DNA of 26,145 nucleotides from CAYLZW01 sp964388085 (GTDB lineage Bacteria > Myxococcota > UBA727 > CAYLZW01): positions 1-26,145 of the forward strand of contig CAYLZW010000052.1 in the NCBI GenBank assembly GCA_964388085.1, read 5' to 3'. A program made the translations under genes and the position numbers. Below, piece by piece: positions 18,275 to 25,391 of this stretch. A model generated the notes under the pieces. The model searched no databases. It saw only the letters and a program-made list of their open reading frames with translations, and was not told where the DNA came from. Numbering within the stretch: the stretch's first letter is position 1; each line of letters starts with the position of its first letter.

Positions 18275-18328
18275 CTGTAGACCAGCGGGCTACAGCGGCC
18301 TCCCAGGCTGTAGCCCAGCGGTCTACAG
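18275..18328. promoter_or_regulatory. Two 21-bp dyads, candidate activator sites or long hairpin
   Basis: CTGTAG-N9-CTACAG occurs at 18275-18295 and again at 18308-18328, with centres 33 bp apart (about three helical turns). A half-site CTGTAGAC is at 18261. Flanking bases differ in a compensating way: outer 18275-18283 pairs perfectly with 18320-18328, and inner 18287-18295 with 18308-18316. The block can therefore be two dyad operators or one 54-base RNA hairpin with an AGC/AGC internal loop. The dyads lie 50-80 bp before a sigma54-like promoter, the usual place for enhancer-binding protein sites. Confidence 0.6.
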
Positions 18329-18365
18329 GCACCCTCAAGTACCCGTATTTGCGCGTGTTCTAGAT

Positions 18366-18381
18366 CGGCACGGCCGGTGCT
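18366..18381 (+). promoter_or_regulatory. Sigma54-like -24/-12 promoter
   Basis: CGGCACGGCCGGTGCT matches the TGGCACG-N4-TTGCW consensus at all positions except the first T of each box. It has the exact GG-N10-GC spacing (18367-18368 and 18379-18380). It lies about 30 bases before the lipoprotein start at 18412, which leaves a short leader with an RBS. The site is also partly palindromic, so chance is not excluded. Confidence 0.48.
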
Positions 18382-18395
18382 TTGTGCCTCCCCCG

Positions 18396-18401
18396 AGGAG
18401 G
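18396..18401 (+). promoter_or_regulatory. Ribosome binding site
   Basis: AGGAGG ten bases before ATG 18412, within a run GAGGAGGAG. It supports that start over in-frame upstream codons near 18382. Confidence 0.75.
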
Positions 18402-18411
18402 AGAAACCACC

Positions 18412-19920
18412 ATGTTCCACGCCTTCAGGACGCTCCCGCTGCTCGTCGCCATCGCCGCCCTCTCTGCCTGTGGCCTCGGGGTCGGCGACTCCACGAACGA
18501 GAACGAGACCGGGAACGCGGACGGCTCCGGCGCCGACGTCATCGAGACCGAAGGCCCGAGCGATAAGGATGTCGCGCTGCCCTCGAGCGGGACCCCCTCC
18601 TCGCCCTCGGCCGAGGGATACGTGAACGCGCTCGCGCTCGGCGCCGACGAGAGCGGCGCTCCCGTCTGCAGCGGCGACCTGGCGACCGACACCTTCCGTT
18701 ACGGGCTCTGCGTCTGCGGCGACCTCGCCATGGCGGGTGAGCTCAAGACCTCCTCCTTCCACTCGAGCGATCCGAACGCGCCCGACGGGGACGGCGGCGG
18801 GGTCGGCGTCAACGGCCGCTACACCTCGAGCGGAGGCGCGGACATCGGCGGCTCGCTCGTCGTCGGCGGCAAGCTCAGCCCGGTGGGCGACTACGAGATC
18901 GCGGGCGAGCTGCGCACCGGCGGGGACGCGTCCGTCGTCGGGGACCTCCACGTCGGCCAGGACGCGTACGTCGCCGGCCGGCTCGTCGCCATCGGCATGA
19001 GCGTCGACGGCACGCTGCACACGACGGAAGAGCTCGGCATGATGAGCTGGGTGGACGCCGGCGCCACCGCGGTGTCGGACTTCACCGTCGACCCACCCTG
19101 CGGCTGTGACGACGTGCTCGACATCGCCGGCCTCGTGCAGCAGGCGGCGAGCGACAACGACAACGCCGCGGCCTCCCTCTCGGCAGACGCGTTCGACGGC
19201 TTCGCGGGCGAGGCCAGCGTCGAGCTCGCGCCCGGGCGCTACTACCTGACGGGCATCTCCGCCGCCGGCGACATCGAGCTGCACCTCTCGGGGCCGACCG
19301 CGCTCTACGTCGACGGTGATGTGTCGCTGGCGGGCAAGCTCGAGGTCGTCCTCGAGAACGACAGCGCGGAGCTCGACCTGTTCCTCTCCGGCCGGCTCGC
19401 GCACGCGGGCAAGCTCGAGCTCGGCAGCGCCACGGCCCCGGCCAAGGTGCGCACCTACGTCGGCGGCGACGGCAACATCGCCATCGCGGGCGAGGCCGTC
19501 CTCGGCGGCGCCCTCTACGCCCCGAACGCCCGCCTCGTGGCCGCGGGGGAGATGAGCTTCCACGGCGCCGTCCTCGTCGGCAGCGTCGCGGACGCCGGCC
19601 GCATCAACGTGCGCTACGACGCCGACCTGCAGAGCGCCTCCGAGGGCTGCGAGCCGACGGACGAGCCCGGCGGCGACGGCACCGGCGACGACGGCACCGG
19701 CGACGACGGCACCGGCGACGACGGCACCGGCGACGACGGCACGGGGGATGACGGCGAGGACGGCGACGACGTCGAGGGCACGCCGGTCGACGAGGTCCCG
19801 GTCGACGACGGCAGCGACGACGGCAGCCTCGGCGACATCGGCGACGTCTGCGAGACCTTCATGGACTGCGCCTCTCCCCTGCAGTGCCTCGAAGGGACCT
19901 GCATCTACCTCGAGGGCTGA
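18412..19920 (+). CDS. Lipoprotein with repetitive beta-helix-like domain and GTGDD repeats
   Basis: 502 residues. MFHAFRTLPLLVAIAALSAC gives a lipoprotein signal with Cys20. After an acidic Asn/Glu-rich segment, residues about 70-410 are built of short Gly-rich strands (GGSLVVGGKLSPVG, GDLHVGQDAYVAGRLV, GDVSLAGKLEVV, GEAVLGGALYAPNARLVAAG). This reads like the beta-helix of bactofilin- or DUF7305-type surface proteins. Residues 423-447 are five GTGDD units encoded by 15-base repeats. The tail DVCETFMDCASPLQCLEGTC resembles one Cys module of the lipoprotein at 8415. Probable role: a cell-surface structural protein; I cannot say more. It has the strongest control region in the window: two dyads, a sigma54-like promoter and a good RBS. 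Confidence 0.85.
   Translation: MFHAFRTLPLLVAIAALSACGLGVGDSTNENETGNADGSGADVIETEGPSDKDVALPSSGTPSSPSAEGYVNALALGADESGAPVCSGDLATDTFRYGLCVCGDLAMAGELKTSSFHSSDPNAPDGDGGGVGVNGRYTSSGGADIGGSLVVGGKLSPVGDYEIAGELRTGGDASVVGDLHVGQDAYVAGRLVAIGMSVDGTLHTTEELGMMSWVDAGATAVSDFTVDPPCGCDDVLDIAGLVQQAASDNDNAAASLSADAFDGFAGEASVELAPGRYYLTGISAAGDIELHLSGPTALYVDGDVSLAGKLEVVLENDSAELDLFLSGRLAHAGKLELGSATAPAKVRTYVGGDGNIAIAGEAVLGGALYAPNARLVAAGEMSFHGAVLVGSVADAGRINVRYDADLQSASEGCEPTDEPGGDGTGDDGTGDDGTGDDGTGDDGTGDDGEDGDDVEGTPVDEVPVDDGSDDGSLGDIGDVCETFMDCASPLQCLEGTCIYLEG
19678..19752 (+). repeat. 15-bp tandem repeat encoding GTGDD
   Basis: GGCACCGGCGACGAC is repeated four times perfectly (19678-19737) and once with synonymous changes (19738-19752). 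All units are in frame. Length variation would change only the linker length of the lipoprotein. Confidence 0.93.
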
Positions 19921-19947
19921 AGCGCAAGCTCTGCTCCTGCTCCTCCC

Positions 19948-20000
19948 GCGGCCCCCGAATCGGTACGCCTCTCATGAGGCGGACCGTCCTCGGGGGCCGC
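19948..20000 (+). promoter_or_regulatory. Long hairpin abutting the start codon at 20001
   Basis: GCGGCCCCCGA (19948-19958) pairs perfectly with 19990-20000. Inside it CGGTACGCCTC (19961-19971) pairs with 19976-19986 with one mismatch, leaving a 2x3 internal loop and the four-base loop TCAT. The stem ends at the base before ATG 20001 and its right arm holds the only G-rich Shine-Dalgarno candidate. It may act as a terminator of the upstream lipoprotein message or as a translational block; no T-run follows. Confidence 0.65.
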
Positions 20001-20462
20001 ATGTCGTCTGGTTGGCAACTCCTGCTCGTGTCCGCGCTCGTGATGGGGATGGCGCACACCATCGCTCGCGAGCGCATCTTCCGTCCGCTGCGCGATCGGC
20101 TCGGCGGCAAGGAGACCTGGGGCGGCTACTTCGTCTCCTGCCCCTACTGCGTCTCGCACTGGGTGGCGTTTCTCGTCGTGCCGCTCACCGGCACCTACCC
20201 CATCGACGTGCCCCATGACCTCGGCGTCGTCACGCCGATCCTCGAGTGGTTCTTCGCCTCTCTGCTGGTCGCCGTCATCGCCGCGTTCCTGCGCGTGGGC
20301 TTCTACTTCATCGACGAGACGCAGGGCCTCGTGAAGCGCCGGCAGCGCTACGTCGAGGACGCGGCCAAGGAGCTCGAGGAGGAGATCGAGGAGCACAAGC
20401 AGCACAATCAAGATGGCAATGGGCATCGCTTTGTCGAGCAGGAACCTCCGGCGAGGTTGTGA
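20001..20462 (+). CDS. DUF1360-type small membrane protein
   Basis: 153 residues from ATG 20001. Hydrophobic helices lie at about 5-21 (LLLVSALVMGMAHTIA), about 40-60 around the motif SCPYCVSHWVA, and about 75-105 (FFASLLVAVIAAFLRVGFYF). The CPYC-x-HW signature is the hallmark of the DUF1360 membrane family, whose function is unknown. The C-terminus is charged and probably coiled (EDAAKELEEEIEEHKQHN). An in-frame ATG at 19974 falls in the loop of the preceding hairpin and lacks an RBS; the 20001 start has GGGGG a few bases upstream, though inside the hairpin stem. Upstream lipoprotein stop at 19920; palindromic repeat copy B follows the stop. Confidence 0.82.
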   Translation: MSSGWQLLLVSALVMGMAHTIARERIFRPLRDRLGGKETWGGYFVSCPYCVSHWVAFLVVPLTGTYPIDVPHDLGVVTPILEWFFASLLVAVIAAFLRVGFYFIDETQGLVKRRQRYVEDAAKELEEEIEEHKQHNQDGNGHRFVEQEPPARL

Positions 20463-20490
20463 ATTGGTTGGAAAGCGCAAACGCAAAGTC

Positions 20491-20567
20491 TCGCGCCAAG
20501 CCGCCAAGCCGCCCAGGAAGCACAAACTCTGTGTTTCCCTTTTCTGGCCTGGCGGCTTGGCGCGCGA
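20491..20567. repeat. GCCGCCAA palindromic repeat element, copy B
   Basis: Left arm 20491-20517 has GCGCCAA, GCCGCCAA and GCCGCCCA units. Right arm 20548-20567 has the complementary units but one fewer. The centre GCACAAACTCTGTGTTTCC is identical to copy C. It occupies the 167-base gap between the DUF1360 gene and the next lipoprotein gene. Confidence 0.88.
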
Positions 20568-20629
20568 ATTGGGTTTCAAAAGGCTCAGCCCTTACGGCGC
20601 TCGGTCCGACGGAGTGGTATCCTCCCGGC

Positions 20630-21355
20630 ATGTTCACTCGAACCTCGACGACGCTCGCCCTCTGTGTTCTCTCCACGCTGCTGGCAAGCGCCTGCGGCTT
20701 CGAGCGCGGCCACGCTGCCGTCTGCGTCGCCGATTCGCTCTCCTTCCAGGACCCGGAAGACCCCGAGAACATCCTCATCGATCGCAGCGGCACCGTCGTC
20801 TCCGACGAGGAGAACCCCGAGGGGCCGGACCCGAGCACCTTCGAGTGCGATGCCTTGGCCTCTCGCTTCCTCACCCTCGAGGACGCGAACGGAGAGCAGC
20901 TCCGCCTCGGTTACGGCTGGCGCGACGATGACGACACGGACATCACCGAGCCGCTCCCGGTAAGCGTGGGAGACAGCGTCGAGCTGCGTTATCGCGAGCT
21001 ACAGTCGTTCGGCACCGCCTCCGGCTTCGTGCTGCAGGACGACGACGGCCTGGTCGCCGCGGTCGAGGTGGGCACCTGGGGAAACGCGCTCCAGGACGGC
21101 GACGTGCCAGGCCTCACGGTCAGCAGCGGGGCTGTCTACGCCAGCGCATACACACAGTGCGGCACGCAGGAGGCACACCTCACCGAGCTCCAGGGCGACG
21201 AGACGATCGGACTGCAAGCCCTCGAGAAAGGCGACCTTCAGATAGGCGGCGCCAGCTACACGGCCCTCCCGCTCGCCAACTACGGCTACTCGAGCACCAA
21301 CTGCACCGACCTTGCCGGCGCGAGCATCTGGGCGGTCTGGCGCGGTGCGCCCTGA
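20630..21355 (+). CDS. Lipoprotein of unknown function
   Basis: 241 residues. MFTRTSTTLALCVLSTLLASAC gives a lipoprotein signal with Cys22 acylated. The rest shows no family I recognise. It is acidic, with four further Cys (VCVAD, FECDA, TQCGT, TNCTD) that could form two disulfides, and beta-rich text such as DSVELRYRELQSFGTASGFV and GLTVSSGAVYASAY. An in-frame upstream extension to 20246 is the DUF1360 gene read in another frame and is rejected because ATG 20630 creates the signal peptide. The RBS is weak (GGAG about 15 bases upstream). Flanked on both sides by copies of the palindromic repeat; converges on fadJ. Confidence 0.83.
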   Translation: MFTRTSTTLALCVLSTLLASACGFERGHAAVCVADSLSFQDPEDPENILIDRSGTVVSDEENPEGPDPSTFECDALASRFLTLEDANGEQLRLGYGWRDDDDTDITEPLPVSVGDSVELRYRELQSFGTASGFVLQDDDGLVAAVEVGTWGNALQDGDVPGLTVSSGAVYASAYTQCGTQEAHLTELQGDETIGLQALEKGDLQIGGASYTALPLANYGYSSTNCTDLAGASIWAVWRGAP

Positions 21356-21373
21356 CCCGCTGAGCAGAGCAAA

Positions 21374-21454
21374 GGTCTCGCGCCAAGGCGCCAAGCCGCC
21401 AAGGAAGCACAAACTCTGTGTTTCCTTGGCGGCTTGGCAGCTTGGCGCGAGACC
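21374..21454. repeat. GCCGCCAA palindromic repeat element, copy C; possible bidirectional terminator
   Basis: The most perfect copy: arms 21374-21406 and 21422-21454 match as an inverted repeat at 31 of 33 positions around a 15-base loop that itself pairs CACA with TGTG. It lies between the stops of two convergent genes (21355 and 21488), where a hairpin active on both strands would be useful. It shares its centre with copy B and its right end with copy A. Confidence 0.9.
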
Positions 21455-21487
21455 TGTGTTTGATTGAGCTCCGAGCCCTTCCAGCGC

Positions 21488-23797
21488 TCAATCCTTATGA
21501 AAAGGCGTCCCCTTCTTCGCATGCTCGACGAGGAGCGCGGCCGGAGCGAAGCGCTTTCCGTAACTCTGCGCGAGGCGCTCCATGAGCGAGACCACGCGCG
21601 AGGGCCCGAGGCTGTCGACGTAGCGGAACGGTCCGCCGAGGAAGGGCGGGAAGCCCAGCCCGAACACGGCGCCAATGTCACCGTCCACGGGGCTCTCGAG
21701 GATGCCCTCCTCGAGGCACAGGATGGCCTCATTGATCATACGCATGGTCATGCGCTGCTGCACCTCTGTCTCCTCGACGCGTTGTCGAACGGCACGCGGT
21801 GCCTTCTTGCGCGAGCCCTTCGCTCCCTCACCGCTCGTGTGCGCGCGCAGGATCTCGACGGCGCCGTCATTGATCGGCTTCCCGCCGTGGCGGCCGGTCA
21901 CCTTGTCGACGAGGCCACGCACCATGTCGAGCGCGTCCGGCGCGCCGCCCTTCTTGTCGTCGTAGAGGAAGAAGCCCTTGCCGCTCTTTCGGCCGAGGAA
22001 GCCCGCCTTCACCATGGCGTCGAGCGGCCCGGTGTCGCGCGGTCCGAAGCGCGGCTCGAAGAAGGGCTGCATGTCCTTGGCCACGTGCGCGGCGACGTCG
22101 ATGCCGACCTCGTCGAGCAGCGTGACCGGGCCCACGGGGAAGCCGAAGGCCTTCATGGCGTGATCGAGCTCGTGCGGATCGATGCCCTCGGTGAGCAGCA
22201 GCGCGGCCTCGTCCATATAGGGCGCGAGGATGCGCGACGTGTAAAAGCCCGGCCCGTCCTTGACGACGATGACGGTCTTGCCCTGCTCGATGCCCGTCTG
22301 CACGGCGAGCGCGGAGGCGCGCTTGCTGGTCTGGTCCGTGACGATGACCTCGAGGAGGGGCATCTTGTGCACGGGCGAGAAGTAATGCATGCCGACGACG
22401 TTCTCGGGGCGCTTGGACGCCTCCGCGATCTGCTTGATGGGCAGCGCCGAGGTGTTAGTGGCGAGCACGCAGTCGTCGGAGATGTGCTCCTCGATCTCCT
22501 GGATGACGCGGTGCTTGAGCTTCAGGTCCTCGAACACGGCCTCGATGACGAGGTCGGCGCGCTCGAAGCCCTTGTAGTCGGTGGCGCCGAGCACGTTGGC
22601 CATCAAGCGATCGCGCTCGAACGACGTCATGGCCTTGCGCTTGGTGCGCTTGTTCAGCTCGCCGTAGATGGACTTCTTGCCGCGCGCGAGGTTCTCGAGG
22701 TTGATGTCCTTCAAGAGCACGCGCTTGTCCTTCAGCACGCTGACGAGGCCGATGCCGGCGCCCATGAGGCCCGCGCCGACGACAGCGACCGTCTTCACCG
22801 GCTTGTCAGGCCGGCCGAAGCGGTTCTTCTTGAGCGCGGTCTGCGCGAAGAAGATGCGCATCAGGCTCTGCGCCTCGGGCGTCATGGCGAGCTCGCCAAA
22901 GCGGCGTGACTCCTCCTCGAGCCCGCGCTCGATGCCCTTCGACAGCCCCGTCTCGATGACGTCGAGGGTGGCGAGCGGCGCCGGATAGTTGCCGAGCGTC
23001 TTCTCCATCACCGCCTGTCGCGCCTGGTGAAAGACCACGGCGCGTCCGGGGGCGGTCTCCTCGAGCGCGCGATCCTGCGGGCTCTTCTCCTTCACCTTGC
23101 GACGACGGCTGCCGTCGGCCAGCTCGCGGGCCGCTTGAATGGCGGTCTCCTCGAGGCCGAAGGGCACCGTGACGACGTCAATGAGGCCGAGCTTCTTGGC
23201 CTTCGCCGGCCGAATGTTCTTGCCGGTCAGCATCATGTCGAGCGACTGCTGCAGGCCAATGAGCCGCGGCAGTCGCTGGGTGCCGCCGCCGCCGGGCAAG
23301 AGGCCGAGCATGACCTCGGGCAGCGCCAGCACCGTCTTCGCGCTCTCGGTGGCGATTCGATAATGGCACGCGAGCGCGACCTCGAGGCCGCCGCCGAGGC
23401 AGGCGCCGTGAATGGCGGCCACCACGGGCTTCTGCGACTTCTCGAGGCGATTGAGCTCCGCCTGCATCTCGCGCGAGAGCTGCGCGACCTCGCTGGCGGT
23501 CTTGCACGCCTGCAGCATCTTGACGTCGGCGCCGGCGATGAAGTTGTCGGGCTTGCCGCTGATGAGCACGGCGGCGCGCACCGACGGGTCCTCCTCGACG
23601 AGCGCGAACGCCGCCCGCAGCGCCTCGGTGGACGCCTTCGAGAGCGTGTTCATCTTCTCGCCGGGGACGTCGAAGCGCAGCACGGCGATGTCGCCGCGCT
23701 TCTCCACCTCGACGGGCGAATGCGTGCCGGCCTTGCCGTTGCTCGTGTTGGACTTCATTCCGTTGTCCGAGACCTTGTTCGCCTGCACTGAGGTCAT
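21488..23797 (-). CDS. fadJ: Fatty acid oxidation complex alpha subunit (enoyl-CoA hydratase / 3-hydroxyacyl-CoA dehydrogenase)
   Basis: 769 residues, in the size range of FadJ and mitochondrial HADHA. N-terminal crotonase domain (about 28-215): FIAGADVKML, HGACLGGGLEVAL (Glu139) and LALPEVMLGLLPGGGG (Glu161), both catalytic glutamates present. Dehydrogenase domain from about 335: NAD loop VVGAGLMGAG (341-347), VIEAVFEDLKLK, and GMHYFSPVHKMPLLEV with catalytic His471 and Glu483. A C-terminal 3HCDH repeat follows (FGFPVGPVTLLDEVGID). It hydrates trans-2-enoyl-CoA and oxidises the 3-hydroxy product. ATG 23797 overlaps the thiolase stop (ATGA), so the two subunits are translationally coupled; Met14 at 23758 is an alternative start because the first 27 residues look non-conserved. 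A basic insert at about 655-672 precedes the last helices. Confidence 0.95.
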   Translation of the reverse strand: MTSVQANKVSDNGMKSNTSNGKAGTHSPVEVEKRGDIAVLRFDVPGEKMNTLSKASTEALRAAFALVEEDPSVRAAVLISGKPDNFIAGADVKMLQACKTASEVAQLSREMQAELNRLEKSQKPVVAAIHGACLGGGLEVALACHYRIATESAKTVLALPEVMLGLLPGGGGTQRLPRLIGLQQSLDMMLTGKNIRPAKAKKLGLIDVVTVPFGLEETAIQAARELADGSRRRKVKEKSPQDRALEETAPGRAVVFHQARQAVMEKTLGNYPAPLATLDVIETGLSKGIERGLEEESRRFGELAMTPEAQSLMRIFFAQTALKKNRFGRPDKPVKTVAVVGAGLMGAGIGLVSVLKDKRVLLKDINLENLARGKKSIYGELNKRTKRKAMTSFERDRLMANVLGATDYKGFERADLVIEAVFEDLKLKHRVIQEIEEHISDDCVLATNTSALPIKQIAEASKRPENVVGMHYFSPVHKMPLLEVIVTDQTSKRASALAVQTGIEQGKTVIVVKDGPGFYTSRILAPYMDEAALLLTEGIDPHELDHAMKAFGFPVGPVTLLDEVGIDVAAHVAKDMQPFFEPRFGPRDTGPLDAMVKAGFLGRKSGKGFFLYDDKKGGAPDALDMVRGLVDKVTGRHGGKPINDGAVEILRAHTSGEGAKGSRKKAPRAVRQRVEETEVQQRMTMRMINEAILCLEEGILESPVDGDIGAVFGLGFPPFLGGPFRYVDSLGPSRVVSLMERLAQSYGKRFAPAALLVEHAKKGTPFHKD

Positions 23798-25113
23798 GCA
23801 GCACCGCCCTTCGATTGCGTGTCAGAAGCTCGGGGGTTCTCGAGGAGGATGGCGGAGCCCTGTCCGCCCGCGGCGCAGCCCGCCATGACCGCGTAGCGCC
23901 CGCCGAAGAGCTCGAGGCGCCGGGTGGCCGTCGTCAAAAGGCGTCCGCCGGTGGCGCCGAAGGGGTGTCCGAGGCTCAAGGAGCCGCCCCAGATGTTCAC
24001 CTTCTCGAGCGGGGGAGCGCCCGGCGCCTGCTTCACGCCGAGCCGCTCGCGCGCGAAGTTGTCGTCGTCGAGCGCCTTCATGTTGGCGACCATCTGCGCC
24101 GAGAAGGCCTCGTGGATCTCCCACACGTCGATGTCGCTGACCTTGAGCCCGTTCTTGGCGAGCAGCTTCGGAATGGACAGCGCCGGCCCGAGCAGGAGCT
24201 CGTCGAGGGGATCGGCCGCCGTGTACACGTAGTCGCGCACGATCGACTTGGCCGTAAAGCCGAGCTCGTCCGCTCGCTCCGCGCTCATCAGCAACACCGC
24301 CGAGGCGCCGTCGCTCAGGAACGACGAGCTTCCGGCGGTGATGATGCCGAACTCGCGATCGAACGCCGGACGCAGCTTGGCGAGCACCTCCATCGTCGTG
24401 TCGCCGCGCGGCCCGTCGTCCTTCTCGACGGTGTCGAAGCCGGGCGGCACCTGCACGGGCACCACCTCGTCGGCGTAGCGGCCCTCCTCCCAGGCGCGCG
24501 CCGCGAGCACATGACTGCGCTCGGCGAACCGATCGCTCTCCTCGCGCGTGACGCCCCAGGCCTTGGCCATGCGCTCGCAGCTCTCGCCCATGGTCAGCCC
24601 CGTCGAGAACTCGGCCGCGGACGGGATGTCGGGCACGAGGTCCTTCGGCGAGAGCCCCTTCAGGATGTTCAGGTAGTCGGCCGGCCCCTTGGCCTTCTGC
24701 ATCTTCACGAGCGCCTGGCGCAGCTGCTTCGAGAGCCGAATGGGCGGATCGCTGAAGCTCTCGGTTCCGCCGACGATGGCCGTGCGCACGTTGCCGGAGC
24801 GGATGGCCTCGACGCTGTTCGTCGTCGCCACGTTCGCGGACACGCACGCCAGCGTCGTCGTGTAGGCCGGCGTCGACACGGGCAGCCCCGAGCCGAGCAC
24901 GATCTCGCGCGCCACGTTCGAGGTGCGCGGGTCGCTGATGACCGCGCCCATCACCACCTGATCGACCACCGTCGGGTCGAGGCCGGTGCGCTGCAAGAGC
25001 CCGACGACGGCGTGCCGGCCGAGGTCGTGCGACATGAGGGTCCGAAAGGCCCCGTTCGACTTCAGGAAGGGCGTCCGCGCTCCCGCGACCACCACAGCAT
25101 CCGTGCGTTCCAT
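23794..25113 (-). CDS. fadI: Acetyl-CoA acyltransferase (3-ketoacyl-CoA thiolase, complex beta subunit)
   Basis: 439 residues, matching FadI/HADHB length. The nucleophile is Cys90 in LACVSAN. EIHEAFSAQ (His334), GHPFGATGGR (His383) and CAAGGQGSA (Cys413) complete the thiolase active site. It cleaves 3-ketoacyl-CoA to acetyl-CoA and a chain shortened by two carbons, in a complex with the FadJ-like subunit. The start at 25113 (MERTDAVVVAGARTPF) has GAGGAG six bases upstream; an in-frame extension to 25257 adds 48 residues unlike the family. Gene order thiolase then alpha subunit is that of fadIJ. It is divergent from another acyl-CoA dehydrogenase, so the region is a beta-oxidation locus. Confidence 0.95.
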   Translation of the reverse strand: MERTDAVVVAGARTPFLKSNGAFRTLMSHDLGRHAVVGLLQRTGLDPTVVDQVVMGAVISDPRTSNVAREIVLGSGLPVSTPAYTTTLACVSANVATTNSVEAIRSGNVRTAIVGGTESFSDPPIRLSKQLRQALVKMQKAKGPADYLNILKGLSPKDLVPDIPSAAEFSTGLTMGESCERMAKAWGVTREESDRFAERSHVLAARAWEEGRYADEVVPVQVPPGFDTVEKDDGPRGDTTMEVLAKLRPAFDREFGIITAGSSSFLSDGASAVLLMSAERADELGFTAKSIVRDYVYTAADPLDELLLGPALSIPKLLAKNGLKVSDIDVWEIHEAFSAQMVANMKALDDDNFARERLGVKQAPGAPPLEKVNIWGGSLSLGHPFGATGGRLLTTATRRLELFGGRYAVMAGCAAGGQGSAILLENPRASDTQSKGGAA

Positions 25114-25119
25114 CCGGTT

Positions 25120-25125
25120 CTCCTC
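25120..25125 (-). promoter_or_regulatory. Ribosome binding site of the thiolase gene
   Basis: GAGGAG on the minus strand, six bases before the ATG at 25113. It decides the start against the longer reading frame. Confidence 0.8.
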
Positions 25126-25284
25126 GTGCTCTTGGCTCTGCATCTGTCTCGACAACGAGCGGTCCGTGACGCGCTGATCCCCACGACGCAGCGCACCGTA
25201 AGCCTGGGGCACTCCCTCCCGGCAACCGGTCAGGGTCAACCCCTCTCCCCGCTGCAAAGGGTGCGGACAGGATGCCCGGATCCC

Positions 25285-25323
25285 TTGACGCGAGGCGTCA
25301 GGCAGGGTTGACTCTTATGTCAA
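25285..25323. promoter_or_regulatory. Paired palindromes, candidate operators of the divergent beta-oxidation genes
   Basis: TGACGCGAGGCGTCA (25286-25300) is a perfect dyad around GAG. TTGACTCTTATGTCAA (25308-25323) is a perfect five-base dyad around six bases. Both have the half-site TTGAC/GTCA, and their centres are about 22 bp apart, two helical turns. They lie in the 278-base divergent gap nearer the dehydrogenase start. The regulator is not encoded here; TetR- and MerR-type regulators of acyl-CoA catabolism use sites of this kind. Confidence 0.5.
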
Positions 25324-25344
25324 GGTAGCCGTTTGGCAAGCATC

Positions 25345-25360
25345 CGATCGCAAGCGATCG
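25345..25360. other. 16-bp perfect palindrome
   Basis: CGATCGCAAGCGATCG, 7+2+7, lies 32 bases before ATG 25392 and would fall in the leader of the dehydrogenase message. It could be a third operator or a chance GATC-rich dyad. Confidence 0.4.
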
Positions 25361-25391
25361 CGCGCGCCAAGCACAACACAGAGGGCCGGAC

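Noticed and set aside
20610..20632. Sigma54-like GG-N10-GC spacing just before ATG 20630
   Set aside because: It would put the transcription start inside the gene, and the boxes match the consensus poorly.
18157..21454. Insertion sequence or composite transposon bounded by the palindromic repeats
   Set aside because: There is no transposase gene between or near the copies. Each copy is a self-contained palindrome rather than a terminal repeat.
21464..22909. Plus-strand open frame of 481 codons
   Set aside because: Antisense to fadJ, which has complete catalytic motifs.
23815..25311. Plus-strand open frame of 498 codons
   Set aside because: Antisense to the thiolase gene; Arg/His/Leu-rich and motif-free.
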